Shown in pieces: positions 39,748-48,283 of a stretch of 64,000 nt of DNA. Made by a program: the position numbers and the translations under genes. The stretch covers positions 1 to 64,000 of the forward strand of contig NZ_BJCC01000017.1 in assembly GCF_004309355.1 (NCBI RefSeq). Reading direction: 5' to 3'. How positions within the stretch are numbered: position 1 is the first letter of the stretch; each line of letters starts with the position of its first letter. This stretch comes from Enterococcus florum (GTDB lineage: Bacteria > Bacillota > Bacilli > Lactobacillales > Enterococcaceae). The notes beneath the pieces were generated by a model that did no database searches, was not told the origin of the DNA, and saw only the letters and a program-made list of their open reading frames with translations.

Positions 39748-40152
39748 TCAATTACTCATGTTCATCCAATTTGGTTCCAAGATATTTCCATCTGGATCCT
39801 GTACCTCCAGACCAAACATCTGATCTTCTGGGATCCCCATATCAATATGGTAGTAATTCCCGCCATTTTGTTTGGCTGCTTCTGCAAACCTGCGCACCTC
39901 TTCTGCACTGTCCATGCTAAAAGCAATCAACGCCTGACTCGTGGTATGCGGATCCGCAATCGTCTTGTCTTGAATAAATTGTTGGTAAAAGTCATGTGTC
40001 AACAGCATCACCCAAAAATGATCGTCCCAAACGACAGCACTTGCTTCAGGGGTCGAAAACGCTTTGTTCATTTTAAATCCGAGTGCTTCATAAAACGCGA
40101 TCGAACGGTCTAGATCGGCCACTGGAAAATTCACAAAAACCATAGTAGTCAT
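39748..40152 (-). CDS. VOC family (glyoxalase/bleomycin-resistance fold) protein
   Basis: The 134-residue protein has the VOC pattern VNFPVADLDRSIAFYEALGF at the start and GLEVQDPDGNILEPNWM at the end, the latter with the usual metal-ligand glutamate region. The ATG at 40152 follows AAAGGGTG. It is probably monocistronic. The substrate is unknown; this branch is generally annotated as glyoxalase-like. Confidence 0.83.
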   Translation of the reverse strand: MTTMVFVNFPVADLDRSIAFYEALGFKMNKAFSTPEASAVVWDDHFWVMLLTHDFYQQFIQDKTIADPHTTSQALIAFSMDSAEEVRRFAEAAKQNGGNYYHIDMGIPEDQMFGLEVQDPDGNILEPNWMNMSN

Positions 40153-40255
40153 GTTTTTCACCCTTTCTGTCCGTTCATCATCCATCAAAGTCGGCCAACA
40201 GTCAACTGATTCGTTTCATGGTTGTGTATTCCTCTAAAGAAAAGATCGATCCATC

Positions 40256-40289
40256 TTTTGCAACAAAATCAGCTTTTTTTGCAACAAAA
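40256..40289 (+). promoter_or_regulatory. Direct repeat upstream of the LytTR gene
   Basis: TTTTGCAACAAAA occurs at 40256-40268 and again at 40277-40289, a period of exactly 21 bases (two helical turns). LytTR regulators bind paired direct repeats of about 9 bp with 12-13 bp between them, which fits. It is about 60 bases before the LytTR start, so autoregulation is likely. Confidence 0.6.
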
Positions 40290-40350
40290 CAAATAGTAGT
40301 ATGAAAAAGAGCAGAAAACCAAGTATGCTGGTTTCAGGAGGGAGCACACA

Positions 40351-40791
40351 ATGATTTTTAATTACATTTGGCAGCAGGAAAAGGCGGTAAACGAAATAGA
40401 TGTCATCAGCCATCCGTTCAACCGCGAGAAACTAAAACAACTAGAACAAACACTGCAGCATTCCACAACGATTTCAGTGATCGATCCAAAAAACAACCGG
40501 ACAAAATTGCTGGCGGTCCCCTTGATCGAAACGATCACTGCCATGGGTCATCAAAGTAAGATCTGTACGACTGCAGGAGAACGTTTTTTCCTGTCGAAGA
40601 AGCTAAAGGAATTGGGTGATCTGGAGCAGCAGCAATTGTTCCGCATCAACAATTCAACGATTTTAAATTTGACCCATGCGGCATCCTTTGCTGCGGGTCA
40701 GCATGCACGTCTGGAAGTGCAGACGAAAACGGGAAACACCTACATCGTCAGCCGTCACTACGCAAAACAAATCAAGGAGAGATTTCGATGA
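40351..40791 (+). CDS. LytTR DNA-binding regulator
   Basis: The protein has 146 residues. The C-terminal half (about 45-146) is a LytTR domain, seen in KICTTAGERFFLSKKLKELGDL, LFRINNSTILNLTHAASF and NTYIVSRHYAKQIKERF. There is no receiver domain. AGGAGGG precedes the ATG. It overlaps the DUF3021 membrane gene by 4 bases (ATGA). Such pairs (HdrRM/BrsRM type) have the membrane protein restrain the regulator. Confidence 0.87.
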   Translation: MIFNYIWQQEKAVNEIDVISHPFNREKLKQLEQTLQHSTTISVIDPKNNRTKLLAVPLIETITAMGHQSKICTTAGERFFLSKKLKELGDLEQQQLFRINNSTILNLTHAASFAAGQHARLEVQTKTGNTYIVSRHYAKQIKERFR

Positions 40792-41198
40792 TCAGAGAAT
40801 TAAAAAATAATTTTATGCAGGCTGCACTTGGCAGCACACTATGGATCACCGCATTAACCAGCTTATTTTATCGGCAGCAGATGATTCCTTTGAGCTTTGT
40901 TTGGAAGCTTTTTTCCATCGGTGGGTTGTTAGGCTTCATTTTTGGGGTCAGCTACCCTTACCTTTGGAACTATTCAACCTTCCAAGCACGTACCAATATT
41001 TTGATCAGTTCCGTTCTTAATACCTTGGGGGGATTTCTAGCACTTTATTTATTTTCCAGCTACCTTTTTTCGATCGTTCGCCCTTACTTTTTTCCGATCC
41101 TCGGACTGACCTTGATCGGACATACCCTCGGATTTTATTTTTACTCCCGCTATCAGCAGCAACGGTTGGCAAAGGAGCTGAATCAAATCAAAAAATAG
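40788..41198 (+). CDS. DUF3021 family membrane protein
   Basis: The 136-residue protein has four predicted transmembrane segments (about 12-28, 42-60, 75-93 and 100-122) and a short basic tail, typical of DUF3021. It is translationally coupled to the LytTR gene and probably acts as its membrane-bound inhibitor. Confidence 0.85.
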   Translation: MIRELKNNFMQAALGSTLWITALTSLFYRQQMIPLSFVWKLFSIGGLLGFIFGVSYPYLWNYSTFQARTNILISSVLNTLGGFLALYLFSSYLFSIVRPYFFPILGLTLIGHTLGFYFYSRYQQQRLAKELNQIKK

Positions 41199-41524
41199 TC
41201 TTGAAAAGCCACTCAAGGATACCCTTCCAGATGCTCTGGCCATGAACTTGATGACCGAAGAAGCAAAAGAGTTGTTTCGCGCAGAAAACGGCGAACAACT
41301 CTCTAAGAAAAAAATACGGAAAGAACGATCGACCCGCTGCTACGATTTTTCCTTTGCAGTTGGGACACTGACCCTTTGGCAGGTTCTGTTGAAAAAGAAA
41401 AACTATGCAAGGCGATTCTGTCTATTACCACCATCGGGACATTTGGAAAAACAACAGCTCGTGGGCTGGAAGCGACGATGCTTGGGGCGGCGCCGGATTT
41501 GATTGCCGGACCCATGATACAAAA
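41199..41524 (+). pseudogene. Possible frameshifted gene remnant, family not recognised
   Basis: No intact gene occupies this 326-base gap. One plus-strand frame reads SLEKPLKDTLPDALAMNLMT onward to about 41330. A second frame then reads TIDPLLRFFLCSWDTDPLAG through ARGLEATMLGAAPDLIAGPM to about 41520 and ends in a terminator. Both look protein-like, so a frameshifted relic is possible. I cannot name the family, and chance open frames are not excluded. Confidence 0.33.
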
Positions 41525-41566
41525 AATCAGCAGAGCAGGAGAACAATCTCCTTATTCTGCTGCTTT
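41524..41566. terminator. Bidirectional terminator
   Basis: AGCAGA and AGGAGA on one side pair with TCTCCT and TCTGCT on the other around ACAA, with T-runs on both strands. It lies just before the PAP2 stop. Confidence 0.78.
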
Positions 41567-42139
41567 TTATACCATCCACAACGCGACTAGTATTGCGACA
41601 AACCCGCCGATAAACCAGCCGCCTAACACATCTGTAAAGTAATGAACCCCCAAATAGACACGACTGAATCCAATTAGAAAGCCCAGCAACAGTGCCGCTG
41701 ACAGAAACCAAATCGAAATCCCCAACACCAAATACCCGTTTAAAAACAAACTGCCATAGAGCGTCACAGCCGTTGCGGCATGTCCGCTGGGAAAGCTGTG
41801 GTCGGTTTCTTCCACCAGCCGATCCCCTTTTGGCCGTTCCCGTTTGTACAAGCGCTTTATCAAAAACACAAGTCCTGAAGTCGCCATAACACTGATTCCA
41901 ACATTTAATGCCACTGTATTGCGGGTAAGCGGCACGACAATCAATAGCCCGCAGACTGCCAGTGTTGGCAGAGCTTTTCCTGCCCTTGTAAAAAATAAAA
42001 ACACCTTCGTCAGCCAGACTTTACGCTGCAGAATCACCTTTCTCGAGAACGCCACATCCCAAGTCTGGATCCGCTTCCCTTTGACCAATACCATTACCAA
42101 CAAAAAGCCTGCGAAAAAAACGACAGCACCTGTAAACAT
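41567..42139 (-). CDS. PAP2-family membrane phosphatase
   Basis: The 190-residue protein has about six membrane segments and the three catalytic motifs: KRLYKRERP, PSGH, and SRVYLGVHYFTDV with the catalytic His and Asp. It dephosphorylates lipid phosphates such as phosphatidic acid or undecaprenyl pyrophosphate. SD GGGGGAAG. It appears to be transcribed alone or with the CorA-like gene 80 bases upstream. Confidence 0.9.
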   Translation of the reverse strand: MFTGAVVFFAGFLLVMVLVKGKRIQTWDVAFSRKVILQRKVWLTKVFLFFTRAGKALPTLAVCGLLIVVPLTRNTVALNVGISVMATSGLVFLIKRLYKRERPKGDRLVEETDHSFPSGHAATAVTLYGSLFLNGYLVLGISIWFLSAALLLGFLIGFSRVYLGVHYFTDVLGGWFIGGFVAILVALWMV

Positions 42140-42219
42140 TCGTCTTCCCCCTTTTTGCCACCCCTTGGACAGTCTTCCCTACACCTTTATCGTAACACAG
42201 GTCATCCAAATTTTTCCCA

Positions 42220-43143
42220 TTAGCTCATATAATCTTTACGCCGTAAAAAAATCATTGCAATCAGGGTAGCTATAACTGCCAGAAACACCACACCTATGGA
42301 GCCAAGTACAGAATCCTTGCCGATCAAGCCACCTGTGTTGATGCCCCAAAGACTAAAGATCAAGGTAGGAATCGAAATGATCAACGCAGCTGAATCAAGG
42401 TATTTCATCAGGTGATTCAGCGTGTTGTCCATCAGGGCTGAGACCATGCCGCTGGTCGAATCGACCAATCCACGGTAAAGATGGACCATTTTTTCGACGC
42501 GCCGACAGCTGACCGTCACATCATTCAACCGTTCCTTGGAGACCTGCTCGATAACCGATTCATTTTCCAGAATAATATCCGTCGTGTGCTTCTGGTCATC
42601 CAAGGTGTGTTCCAGATAAACTAAATTTTTTTCGATGTCTCTTAGCAGCAGCAGGGTATCCTTCTCTGTGCTGTTTTTCGCCGCCTCATTGACCTGATCG
42701 ATCATTTGCTTTTGTTTCTTCAACGCATGCAAGAAATACGTATACGACTCTAAAATGTAAGCAACCAAAAATTGCGGGATATCGCCTTCAGAGACTTTGA
42801 ACAATCGTTTGATCTCGGTCATGCTGTCTTGTTCCTGCGTAACAATCAGCAGCTGGTTTTCCGAGAAAATCAGTGAGACGGGAAACAAGGCTTCTTCAAC
42901 AGTAGCCGATACATCCTTTTCTTCCCGATAGTTGACCATCACCAAGCTGAGACACTCTCCAAGCACTTCCGATTCCAATCGTTCGACCCGTGACACCTCT
43001 TCTGTAAAATGATGTAGCGTGAACACATCTCTTGGCAAATCATATTGTTTTTCATAGTCATCGATTTCTTTTGGAGAAGGCAAAAGAATACTGGTCACGC
43101 GCCACTTTTTTTCACTGACCTCCAACCTTTCCTCCGAACGCAT
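42220..43143 (-). CDS. CorA-like (MIT family) divalent cation transporter
   Basis: The protein has 307 residues: a long cytoplasmic alpha/beta and coiled-coil part (1-245), then two membrane helices. The signature at the end of TM1 is WGINTGG, so the usual GMN is GIN, a variant seen in divergent CorA relatives that may change ion choice. The ATG at 43143 has GAGGTG eight bases upstream; a GTG at 43152 overlaps it. Confidence 0.85.
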   Translation of the reverse strand: MRSEERLEVSEKKWRVTSILLPSPKEIDDYEKQYDLPRDVFTLHHFTEEVSRVERLESEVLGECLSLVMVNYREEKDVSATVEEALFPVSLIFSENQLLIVTQEQDSMTEIKRLFKVSEGDIPQFLVAYILESYTYFLHALKKQKQMIDQVNEAAKNSTEKDTLLLLRDIEKNLVYLEHTLDDQKHTTDIILENESVIEQVSKERLNDVTVSCRRVEKMVHLYRGLVDSTSGMVSALMDNTLNHLMKYLDSAALIISIPTLIFSLWGINTGGLIGKDSVLGSIGVVFLAVIATLIAMIFLRRKDYMS

Positions 43144-43219
43144 TCTGCTCACCTCTTGTACTAGTTTCTTTCATAGCTAGTATATCGCATTCCTTTGGCA
43201 AGATTGGTTTTGACGACTC

Positions 43220-43260
43220 GTTAAAAAGAAGGCCTCTTTTGACCAGAGACCTTCTTTTTA
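43220..43260 (-). terminator. Terminator of the thi operon
   Basis: AAAAAGAAGG...CCTTCTTTTT forms a long stem just after the thiE stop, with T-runs on both strands. Confidence 0.8.
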
Positions 43261-43262
43261 GT

Positions 43263-43892
43263 TTAGTAAAGTACTCGTTGACTTTCTCGATGGAGCTGCT
43301 TCACCTTTTCAAAAACGTCTTCCGCCTTCATGATGCAGCTGACGACAGAGACTCCCGCGGCTCCGCTGTCTTCCAGCTGCGAAATGTTCTCTGTATTGAT
43401 CCCTCCGATAGCTACCACCGGAATTGACACCTGCGCCGTAATGGTTTTTAAGGTTGTCACCGGCGTCAATGCGGAATCCTTGGTTTTGGTTGGAAAGATC
43501 GCGCCGACACCTAAATAATCCGCTCCAGCCTGTTGTGCTTCAAGGCTCCGGGTCACAGTCTTGGAAGAAACCCCCAGCCATCTGTCAGGGCCAATCAGTC
43601 GGCGAGCCACCTCGACGGGAAGCTCATCATCCCCAATATGCACCCCTGCCGCATCAACCGCCAAGCAAATATCGATTCGATCATTAATAATCAACGGAAT
43701 GCCGTAACGGTCGGTCACTGCTTTGACTTTGACCGCCAACTCATAAAAGCGATGAGTCGTTGCCGTTTTTTCTCTCAGCTGAACGAGCGTCACTCCCGCT
43801 TGACATGCCGTCTCCAGGATCGCCAAAAATTTCTCATCACTAAAATCATACCGCTCCGTCACCAAATACAATGTCAATGCTTCCTTGTTCAT
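43263..43892 (-). CDS. thiE: Thiamine-phosphate synthase
   Basis: The 209-residue TIM barrel joins HMP pyrophosphate and HET phosphate to thiamine phosphate. Recognised parts are [49 protein letters not shown] and GVSVVSCI. The start overlaps the thiM stop by 4 bases (ATGA) and has GGGGAG upstream. It is the last gene of the riboswitch-controlled salvage operon. Confidence 0.95.
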   Translation of the reverse strand: MNKEALTLYLVTERYDFSDEKFLAILETACQAGVTLVQLREKTATTHRFYELAVKVKAVTDRYGIPLIINDRIDICLAVDAAGVHIGDDELPVEVARRLIGPDRWLGVSSKTVTRSLEAQQAGADYLGVGAIFPTKTKDSALTPVTTLKTITAQVSIPVVAIGGINTENISQLEDSGAAGVSVVSCIMKAEDVFEKVKQLHRESQRVLY

Positions 43893-44710
43893 TGCCAGCT
43901 CCCCTTTACATCATTGTACCAATCGGTAGCCATCAAGAGCGACAGCTGATTCAACACAGCTTGTCGAAAATTGGCCAATCCTGCCGGCACCAATTCCTTA
44001 GCCTTCTCACCGCAGCAATTAAAATAGCTTACTCCCCCAACAACTGCTTCCCATTCAGGCAGTCCGACACCTAACAATGCCGCCACGATAGCTCCAACAA
44101 TATCTCCTGTTCCAGTAAAGCAATCCAATTCTTCAACCCCGTTTTTCAACAACACTGCTTGCTCCTTTTGAACAACGACATCGATAGCTCCTGTTGCTAA
44201 AAAGGTGGTTTCCGGATATTCTTCGGTTAATTTTTTCAAAGCCTCAACCAATTCGTGGATCGCTTCTTCCGATTGATCCAGCGAACTGCCGTCGACTCCG
44301 CGCCCATGACTTTCGATTTGACAGAGTGCACGCATCTCTGAACTATTTCCCTTGACCACATTCGGGTGATACGCCAGCAATTTTTCAGCCATTTCTTGAC
44401 GCAAAGGACTGGCAGCTAACCCAACAAGGTCAACGACCGTCGGCTTTTTCTTCACTCGAGCATAGCGTCCGGCCTCCAAAATATTGTTCTCGCGTTGAGG
44501 CGAGATGTGTCCTAAATTGAGCAGCAAGCTGTCCGTTTGTTGGAAAAATGCTGGAAATTCTCGCGCATCATCCGCCATTACTGGCTTAGCGCCTATATAC
44601 AGCAGCGCATTGGCCATTGATTCGCAGGTGATTTCATTCGTAATGCATTGGACTAAGGGAGACTTTTGCAGCGGAAAAATAGGCTGGACTCTTTTCGCAA
44701 GTTCATTCAT
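43889..44710 (-). CDS. thiM: Hydroxyethylthiazole kinase
   Basis: The 273-residue enzyme phosphorylates the thiazole alcohol for thiamine salvage. Motifs are VQCITNEIT near the start, [15 protein letters not shown], and [13 protein letters not shown] with the catalytic region. In many relatives the residue after GTGD is C or M; here it is I. GGAGGAG precedes the ATG. It overlaps thiW upstream by 8 bases. Confidence 0.94.
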   Translation of the reverse strand: MNELAKRVQPIFPLQKSPLVQCITNEITCESMANALLYIGAKPVMADDAREFPAFFQQTDSLLLNLGHISPQRENNILEAGRYARVKKKPTVVDLVGLAASPLRQEMAEKLLAYHPNVVKGNSSEMRALCQIESHGRGVDGSSLDQSEEAIHELVEALKKLTEEYPETTFLATGAIDVVVQKEQAVLLKNGVEELDCFTGTGDIVGAIVAALLGVGLPEWEAVVGGVSYFNCCGEKAKELVPAGLANFRQAVLNQLSLLMATDWYNDVKGSWQ

Positions 44711-45224
44711 TGATCTTCACTCCTCCAAATAATTGCTGGCAACGGCGGAAAACCGTGGTCTGTTTCAATACGGTCAATACAAAATAAGCTGCTGCTGACC
44801 CGATCAAGGTCGCTCCGATGAATCTTGGCGTATAAATCAGCCAGTACATCCCCTGCTGGCTGCCGGTGAACCACACCATCACTGGATAAGACAGCAAAGA
44901 ACCAATGATCCCCGTCCCAATGATCTCTCCGATCATCGATCCATAGATCTTACCTGTCCAACGGTAAAACACACCAGCAAAAAAAGCACCAAAGACTGCT
45001 CCTGTCAAAGCCAACGGCGGTATTCCTAACAGCAGCATGCGGATCACCCCGCAAAAGAACGCCATGACTAGCGCGTGGAATGGACCCAACAGCACACCGG
45101 CGATCACATTCATTACACTGGACATCGGAGCCATCCCCTCAATTCGAAACAACGGTGACAATACCACATCCAGTGCGATCATCATAGCCAGCATCATCAT
45201 TTTTTGCAATCGATCTTTTTGCAT
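44703..45224 (-). CDS. thiW: ECF transporter S component for a thiazole precursor
   Basis: The 173-residue membrane protein with about six helices resembles ThiW (QKMMMLAMMIALDVVLSP, GIPPLALTGAVFGAFFAGV, WFTGSQQGMYWLIYTPRF). ThiW binds hydroxyethylthiazole and uses a shared energising module encoded elsewhere. The start at 45224 follows GGGAGG. It is the first gene after the TPP riboswitch, upstream of thiM and thiE; no thiD or HMP transporter is here. Confidence 0.88.
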   Translation of the reverse strand: MQKDRLQKMMMLAMMIALDVVLSPLFRIEGMAPMSSVMNVIAGVLLGPFHALVMAFFCGVIRMLLLGIPPLALTGAVFGAFFAGVFYRWTGKIYGSMIGEIIGTGIIGSLLSYPVMVWFTGSQQGMYWLIYTPRFIGATLIGSAAAYFVLTVLKQTTVFRRCQQLFGGVKINE

Positions 45225-45286
45225 CCTTCTTCCTCCCGTTCTAGTCGTGAGGCGACCTCCTGCAGCTGCACAGATTTTATAAACAC

Positions 45287-45327
45287 GAAAAAACTCCCTT
45301 CCGGTTCCCATTGAACGGCAAAGGAGT
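45287..45327 (-). terminator. Second leader terminator of the thi operon
   Basis: On the minus strand ACTCCTTTGCCGTTC pairs, with some G-U pairs and mismatches, with GGAACCGGAAGGGAGT, then TTTTTT. It follows the first leader terminator by a few bases and lies ahead of thiW. Confidence 0.75.
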
Positions 45328-45332
45328 CTTTC

Positions 45333-45364
45333 AGAAAAAAAGTCCGGCCAAAAAATGGTCGGAC
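45333..45364 (-). terminator. First leader terminator of the thi operon
   Basis: On the minus strand GTCCGACC and GGCCGGAC form the stem, followed by seven T residues. It is the expected expression platform of the TPP riboswitch. Confidence 0.85.
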
Positions 45365-45377
45365 GAATGGATCAGTC

Positions 45378-45452
45378 AAGGACATTTCCCTTCGCCAGTT
45401 CTAACTGTTTCAGGTTCAATGGGTATCATCTCAGCTATTCAAGCACCCCAAA
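45378..45452 (-). ncRNA. TPP riboswitch (THI element)
   Basis: On the minus strand the aptamer core is clear: GGGGTGCTTGAATAGCTGAG, then ATGATACCC, GAACCTGA, ACAGTTAGAACTGGCGAAGG and GA. It leads the thiW-thiM-thiE transcript and controls it by TPP-dependent termination. Confidence 0.95.
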
Positions 45453-45568
45453 TGTTTCTATGAAATTGATTAGAGTATAACATACCTTTTTTTATTTTAA
45501 CAGACAAAGCGGCAGATTTCTTCGGATTCCTGTGCTATTCTTAATTGAAAATAGAAAGGAGTCCTGAA

Positions 45569-45961
45569 ATGTCTTCACCTGATTTTACGACGATTCACCA
45601 TGTTGCCCTCATCGCGTCTGATTATCCGCGCACCAAACACTTTTACGTTGATATTTTGCGTTTGCCGATCCTTCGCGAAAATTACCGTGCAGAACGTCAA
45701 GATTATAAATTAGATCTTCGTTTAGCCAATGGCGCAGAATTGGAGATTTTCGGCGTCAAAAATCCACCCCAGCGCCCTAGCTTTCCAGAGGCCAGCGGGT
45801 TGCGCCACCTGGCATTTAAAACCAATGATATTGAGGCTGCCGTGGCTTATTTAGAAAAACACGGTGTCAGCTGCGAACCCATTCGCACCGATGACTTCAC
45901 TGGCGAAAAAATGACTTTTTTCTTTGATCCAGATGGATTGCCGTTGGAATTGCATGAATAA
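45569..45961 (+). CDS. YaeR-like VOC/glyoxalase I family protein
   Basis: The 130-residue protein opens with IHHVALIASDYPRTKHFYVDILRL and ends with FFFDPDGLPLELHE, as in YaeR/SMU1112c-type VOC proteins. His near residue 8 and Glu near the end are the likely metal ligands. AGAAAGGAG precedes the ATG at 45569. It has its own terminator. The substrate is unknown. Confidence 0.87.
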   Translation: MSSPDFTTIHHVALIASDYPRTKHFYVDILRLPILRENYRAERQDYKLDLRLANGAELEIFGVKNPPQRPSFPEASGLRHLAFKTNDIEAAVAYLEKHGVSCEPIRTDDFTGEKMTFFFDPDGLPLELHE

Positions 45962-45998
45962 AGGACTGCTCGGCTGTGTCACTGAGCAGTCCTTTAGC
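45960..45998 (+). terminator. Terminator after the YaeR-like gene
   Basis: AAAGGACTGCTC and GAGCAGTCCTTT form a 12-bp perfect stem. The convergent MazG gene's stop overlaps its edge. Confidence 0.8.
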
Positions 45999-46299
45999 GT
46001 TGCCCCTTGCTCTGTTCGATCGGGTATTTGAGCGCATTTTTCTTCAGCTTCTCGTCAATGATCTCATCAATGTCAAAGCCCAAGTTATCCGCCATCATAT
46101 AAGAATAAATCAGGACATCTGCCAATTCCTCTTTCAATCGTTCCGGCTGTTCTTTGGCCTCTTCAGATGTCTTCCACTGAAACAGCTCCAACAATTCTGC
46201 TGCTTCTAAAGTGATCGACAAAGCCAGATCCTTTTCTTGATGAAATTGTCGCCAGTCTCGATCATCACGAAACTGATTGATTTTTTCCATACTGTTCAT
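45994..46299 (-). CDS. MazG-like nucleotide pyrophosphohydrolase
   Basis: The 101-residue all-alpha NTP-PPase of the RS21-C6/dCTPase type has EKDLALSITLEAAELLELFQW and EELADVLIYSYMMADNLGFD, the two acidic EExxE/ExxD motifs that bind magnesium. It likely cleaves (d)NTPs for pool sanitation. The ATG at 46299 follows GGGGG; the longer frame to 46386 lacks support. Confidence 0.87.
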   Translation of the reverse strand: MNSMEKINQFRDDRDWRQFHQEKDLALSITLEAAELLELFQWKTSEEAKEQPERLKEELADVLIYSYMMADNLGFDIDEIIDEKLKKNALKYPIEQSKGQR

Positions 46300-46447
46300 G
46301 CTACCCCCTCTTTTCTGTTCCCATCTTATCATAGAATCCGCCAAAAAAGGACAATGACATACGCTGCCATTGTCCTTCAAAAACACATCGTTTTTTCAAC
46401 TTTGTCTTTACTAACAAGCACTAATATGACTGAAACAAACCCTTTTG

Positions 46448-47938
46448 CTATAATTCGTTCACCAAATTTTGAATTTGGATGATGGAATCAGGCGTGACAT
46501 ACGGGTCCATCATAATCACTGGAAAATCATCCGGCAAGCCTTCCACCGAACCAGTCGTCAGAAGCGCATCGTAATTCAGCATTTCTGTGTACATGCCGTC
46601 ATTGCCATCGACCACACTTTCAAAGAAGAAAATTTCGTAGTTTCCATAAACGATCCCTTTGATGTGCTTTGCAATAAATTCTTCTTCTGTTGGCGTCAAA
46701 TCCGACAGCAGCAAGAGACGCAAGTTTCTTTTCCGTTTAGCCAACAGCTCTAAGCTGTCTACGTCACCGGTCAGCAGTAAATAAATATAGTTCATGATAA
46801 AGTCTTCGCTCTGATAGATCTGATGCTGATGCACGAATTCTCTAACGATTTTATCGATTTGCTCTACTGCATGCTTGTGCATGATCGAGACCACCGCGAT
46901 AAATCTTTGACGGCTTCTGCGAATGATCGCGAAAAATTCGCCATCTGGTTCATACATGTAGCAATCGTTCATGAGAACCGTATTTAAATCAATCAATTGC
47001 TGTGTCCCCATTGCTTCACCGATCAGCCCGTTATAGCGTTCGACCAATTCCATGTGTTGATTGAACAGCTTGCGGTATCTTGGGTTGTCTTGCAAGGCGT
47101 TGTTTCGATGTTCGTTACTAAAGATGACACAATCTGAAAACTGCAGCCATAAACAATCACGCATGATGTCATCTGTCAGATGCAAACGGAACAATTCCGA
47201 TGCCGTACTGCTGAGTCCATTGCAGACTTCTTTAGAAGGCAACTCCAAAGCATTGGTTCGAAGCTCCTCTTTTGGGTATTCATGTCCATTTTTGATCCGC
47301 CATAAACTAACATAAATATTGTAGATCAGGCGTTTTTGGAAAATGTACTTTTTGTACAATTTATTGATATTGATAAATTCCACAATAAATTTCTCGATCG
47401 TTTCAAACTGGTAATCCTTCAGCATCGGCAGGACATTTTCAAAGGCATTTTGCTTTTCGATGTAGTAGCGGTAGAAGAAATGGCGGATCACACTTTCTTT
47501 TCCTTCCAAACGAAGTGGTCGATAATGCAGGCGAATTCCCGCCTTCGCCAACGCACTTTCCGCTTTTTTCAAATAGCGTTGTGTGTTGGAGACACTTAGA
47601 AACAGTCGTTCTGCCAATGAAGTGATATTGTCGCATTCTTCATATAATAATTGTTCTATGATTTGGAATTCTGGTGAGTTGATCAAGGTTTCGGCGTATA
47701 GTTTTCCGATACTTACACGGCCTATGATGGTCAGTCTGTATAGGCCTTTGTATTTTTCGATGAAAAAGCTGTCTTGCTGCTCATTGACTAATTTCACATC
47801 GTTTAGCAATATCGGCAGAGAACAATCCAATTCATTAAGCAGTTGGTCACTTGGCAAGCCTTCTTTTTTATAATACAGTAGTTCAATCAGAGATAATCGA
47901 CGTCTGTTGCTGGTTCCTAGAATTTCACGAAAGTCCAT
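46448..47938 (-). CDS. Mga/AtxA-like helix-turn-helix regulator
   Basis: The 496-residue protein has N-terminal tandem helix-turn-helix regions (about 10-60, and 105-150 with ITSLAERLFLSVSNTQRYLKKAE), a long helical PRD-like middle, and a C-terminal EIIB-like fold with GNDGMYTEMLNYDALLTTGS. Regulators of this class (Mga, EbpR, AtxA) activate surface proteins. It lies directly downstream of the pilus operon on the same strand, behind a terminator, so it may control that operon; this is inference. Confidence 0.83.
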   Translation of the reverse strand: MDFREILGTSNRRRLSLIELLYYKKEGLPSDQLLNELDCSLPILLNDVKLVNEQQDSFFIEKYKGLYRLTIIGRVSIGKLYAETLINSPEFQIIEQLLYEECDNITSLAERLFLSVSNTQRYLKKAESALAKAGIRLHYRPLRLEGKESVIRHFFYRYYIEKQNAFENVLPMLKDYQFETIEKFIVEFININKLYKKYIFQKRLIYNIYVSLWRIKNGHEYPKEELRTNALELPSKEVCNGLSSTASELFRLHLTDDIMRDCLWLQFSDCVIFSNEHRNNALQDNPRYRKLFNQHMELVERYNGLIGEAMGTQQLIDLNTVLMNDCYMYEPDGEFFAIIRRSRQRFIAVVSIMHKHAVEQIDKIVREFVHQHQIYQSEDFIMNYIYLLLTGDVDSLELLAKRKRNLRLLLLSDLTPTEEEFIAKHIKGIVYGNYEIFFFESVVDGNDGMYTEMLNYDALLTTGSVEGLPDDFPVIMMDPYVTPDSIIQIQNLVNEL

Positions 47939-48233
47939 GCCTATCTCCCCCTTAAATCAGCTACCCTTACAACTTGAGAGTAGCAAAAAATCGTGACTTT
48001 GTAAATGAATTCTCAAACTTATTCTCTAAGAATACAGGTGTAAAAAAATGAGATGCATGCCACCTTATCATCATTTTTTGCTAAAAAATCAAAAAGTGTT
48101 ATGTGTTATCCGTCTTTCACCCAAATTATTTTACCCTTAACCACATAAATGATAAACACTTTCTATGTTATTGTATTTTTCAGTTCTTCGATTTTTTTAT
48201 TTTATTCATGAGAATTTACCGCTGAATTCATAA
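47939..48233. promoter_or_regulatory. AT-rich region before the Mga-like gene
   Basis: No gene is visible. On the minus strand TTATCA, 16 bases and TAAAAT (about 48132-48159) could be a promoter. Spaced arms AAAGTGTT (48093-48100) and AACACTTT (48155-48162) form an inverted repeat around it. Confidence 0.35.
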
Positions 48234-48267
48234 GAAAAACGACCATGCCCTCGACATGATCGTTTTC
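48234..48267 (-). terminator. Terminator of the pilus operon
   Basis: AAAACGATCATG and CATGGTCGTTTT form the stem with one wobble; T-rich sequence follows on the minus strand. Confidence 0.82.
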
Positions 48268-48283
48268 GATGATCCAATTTTCG

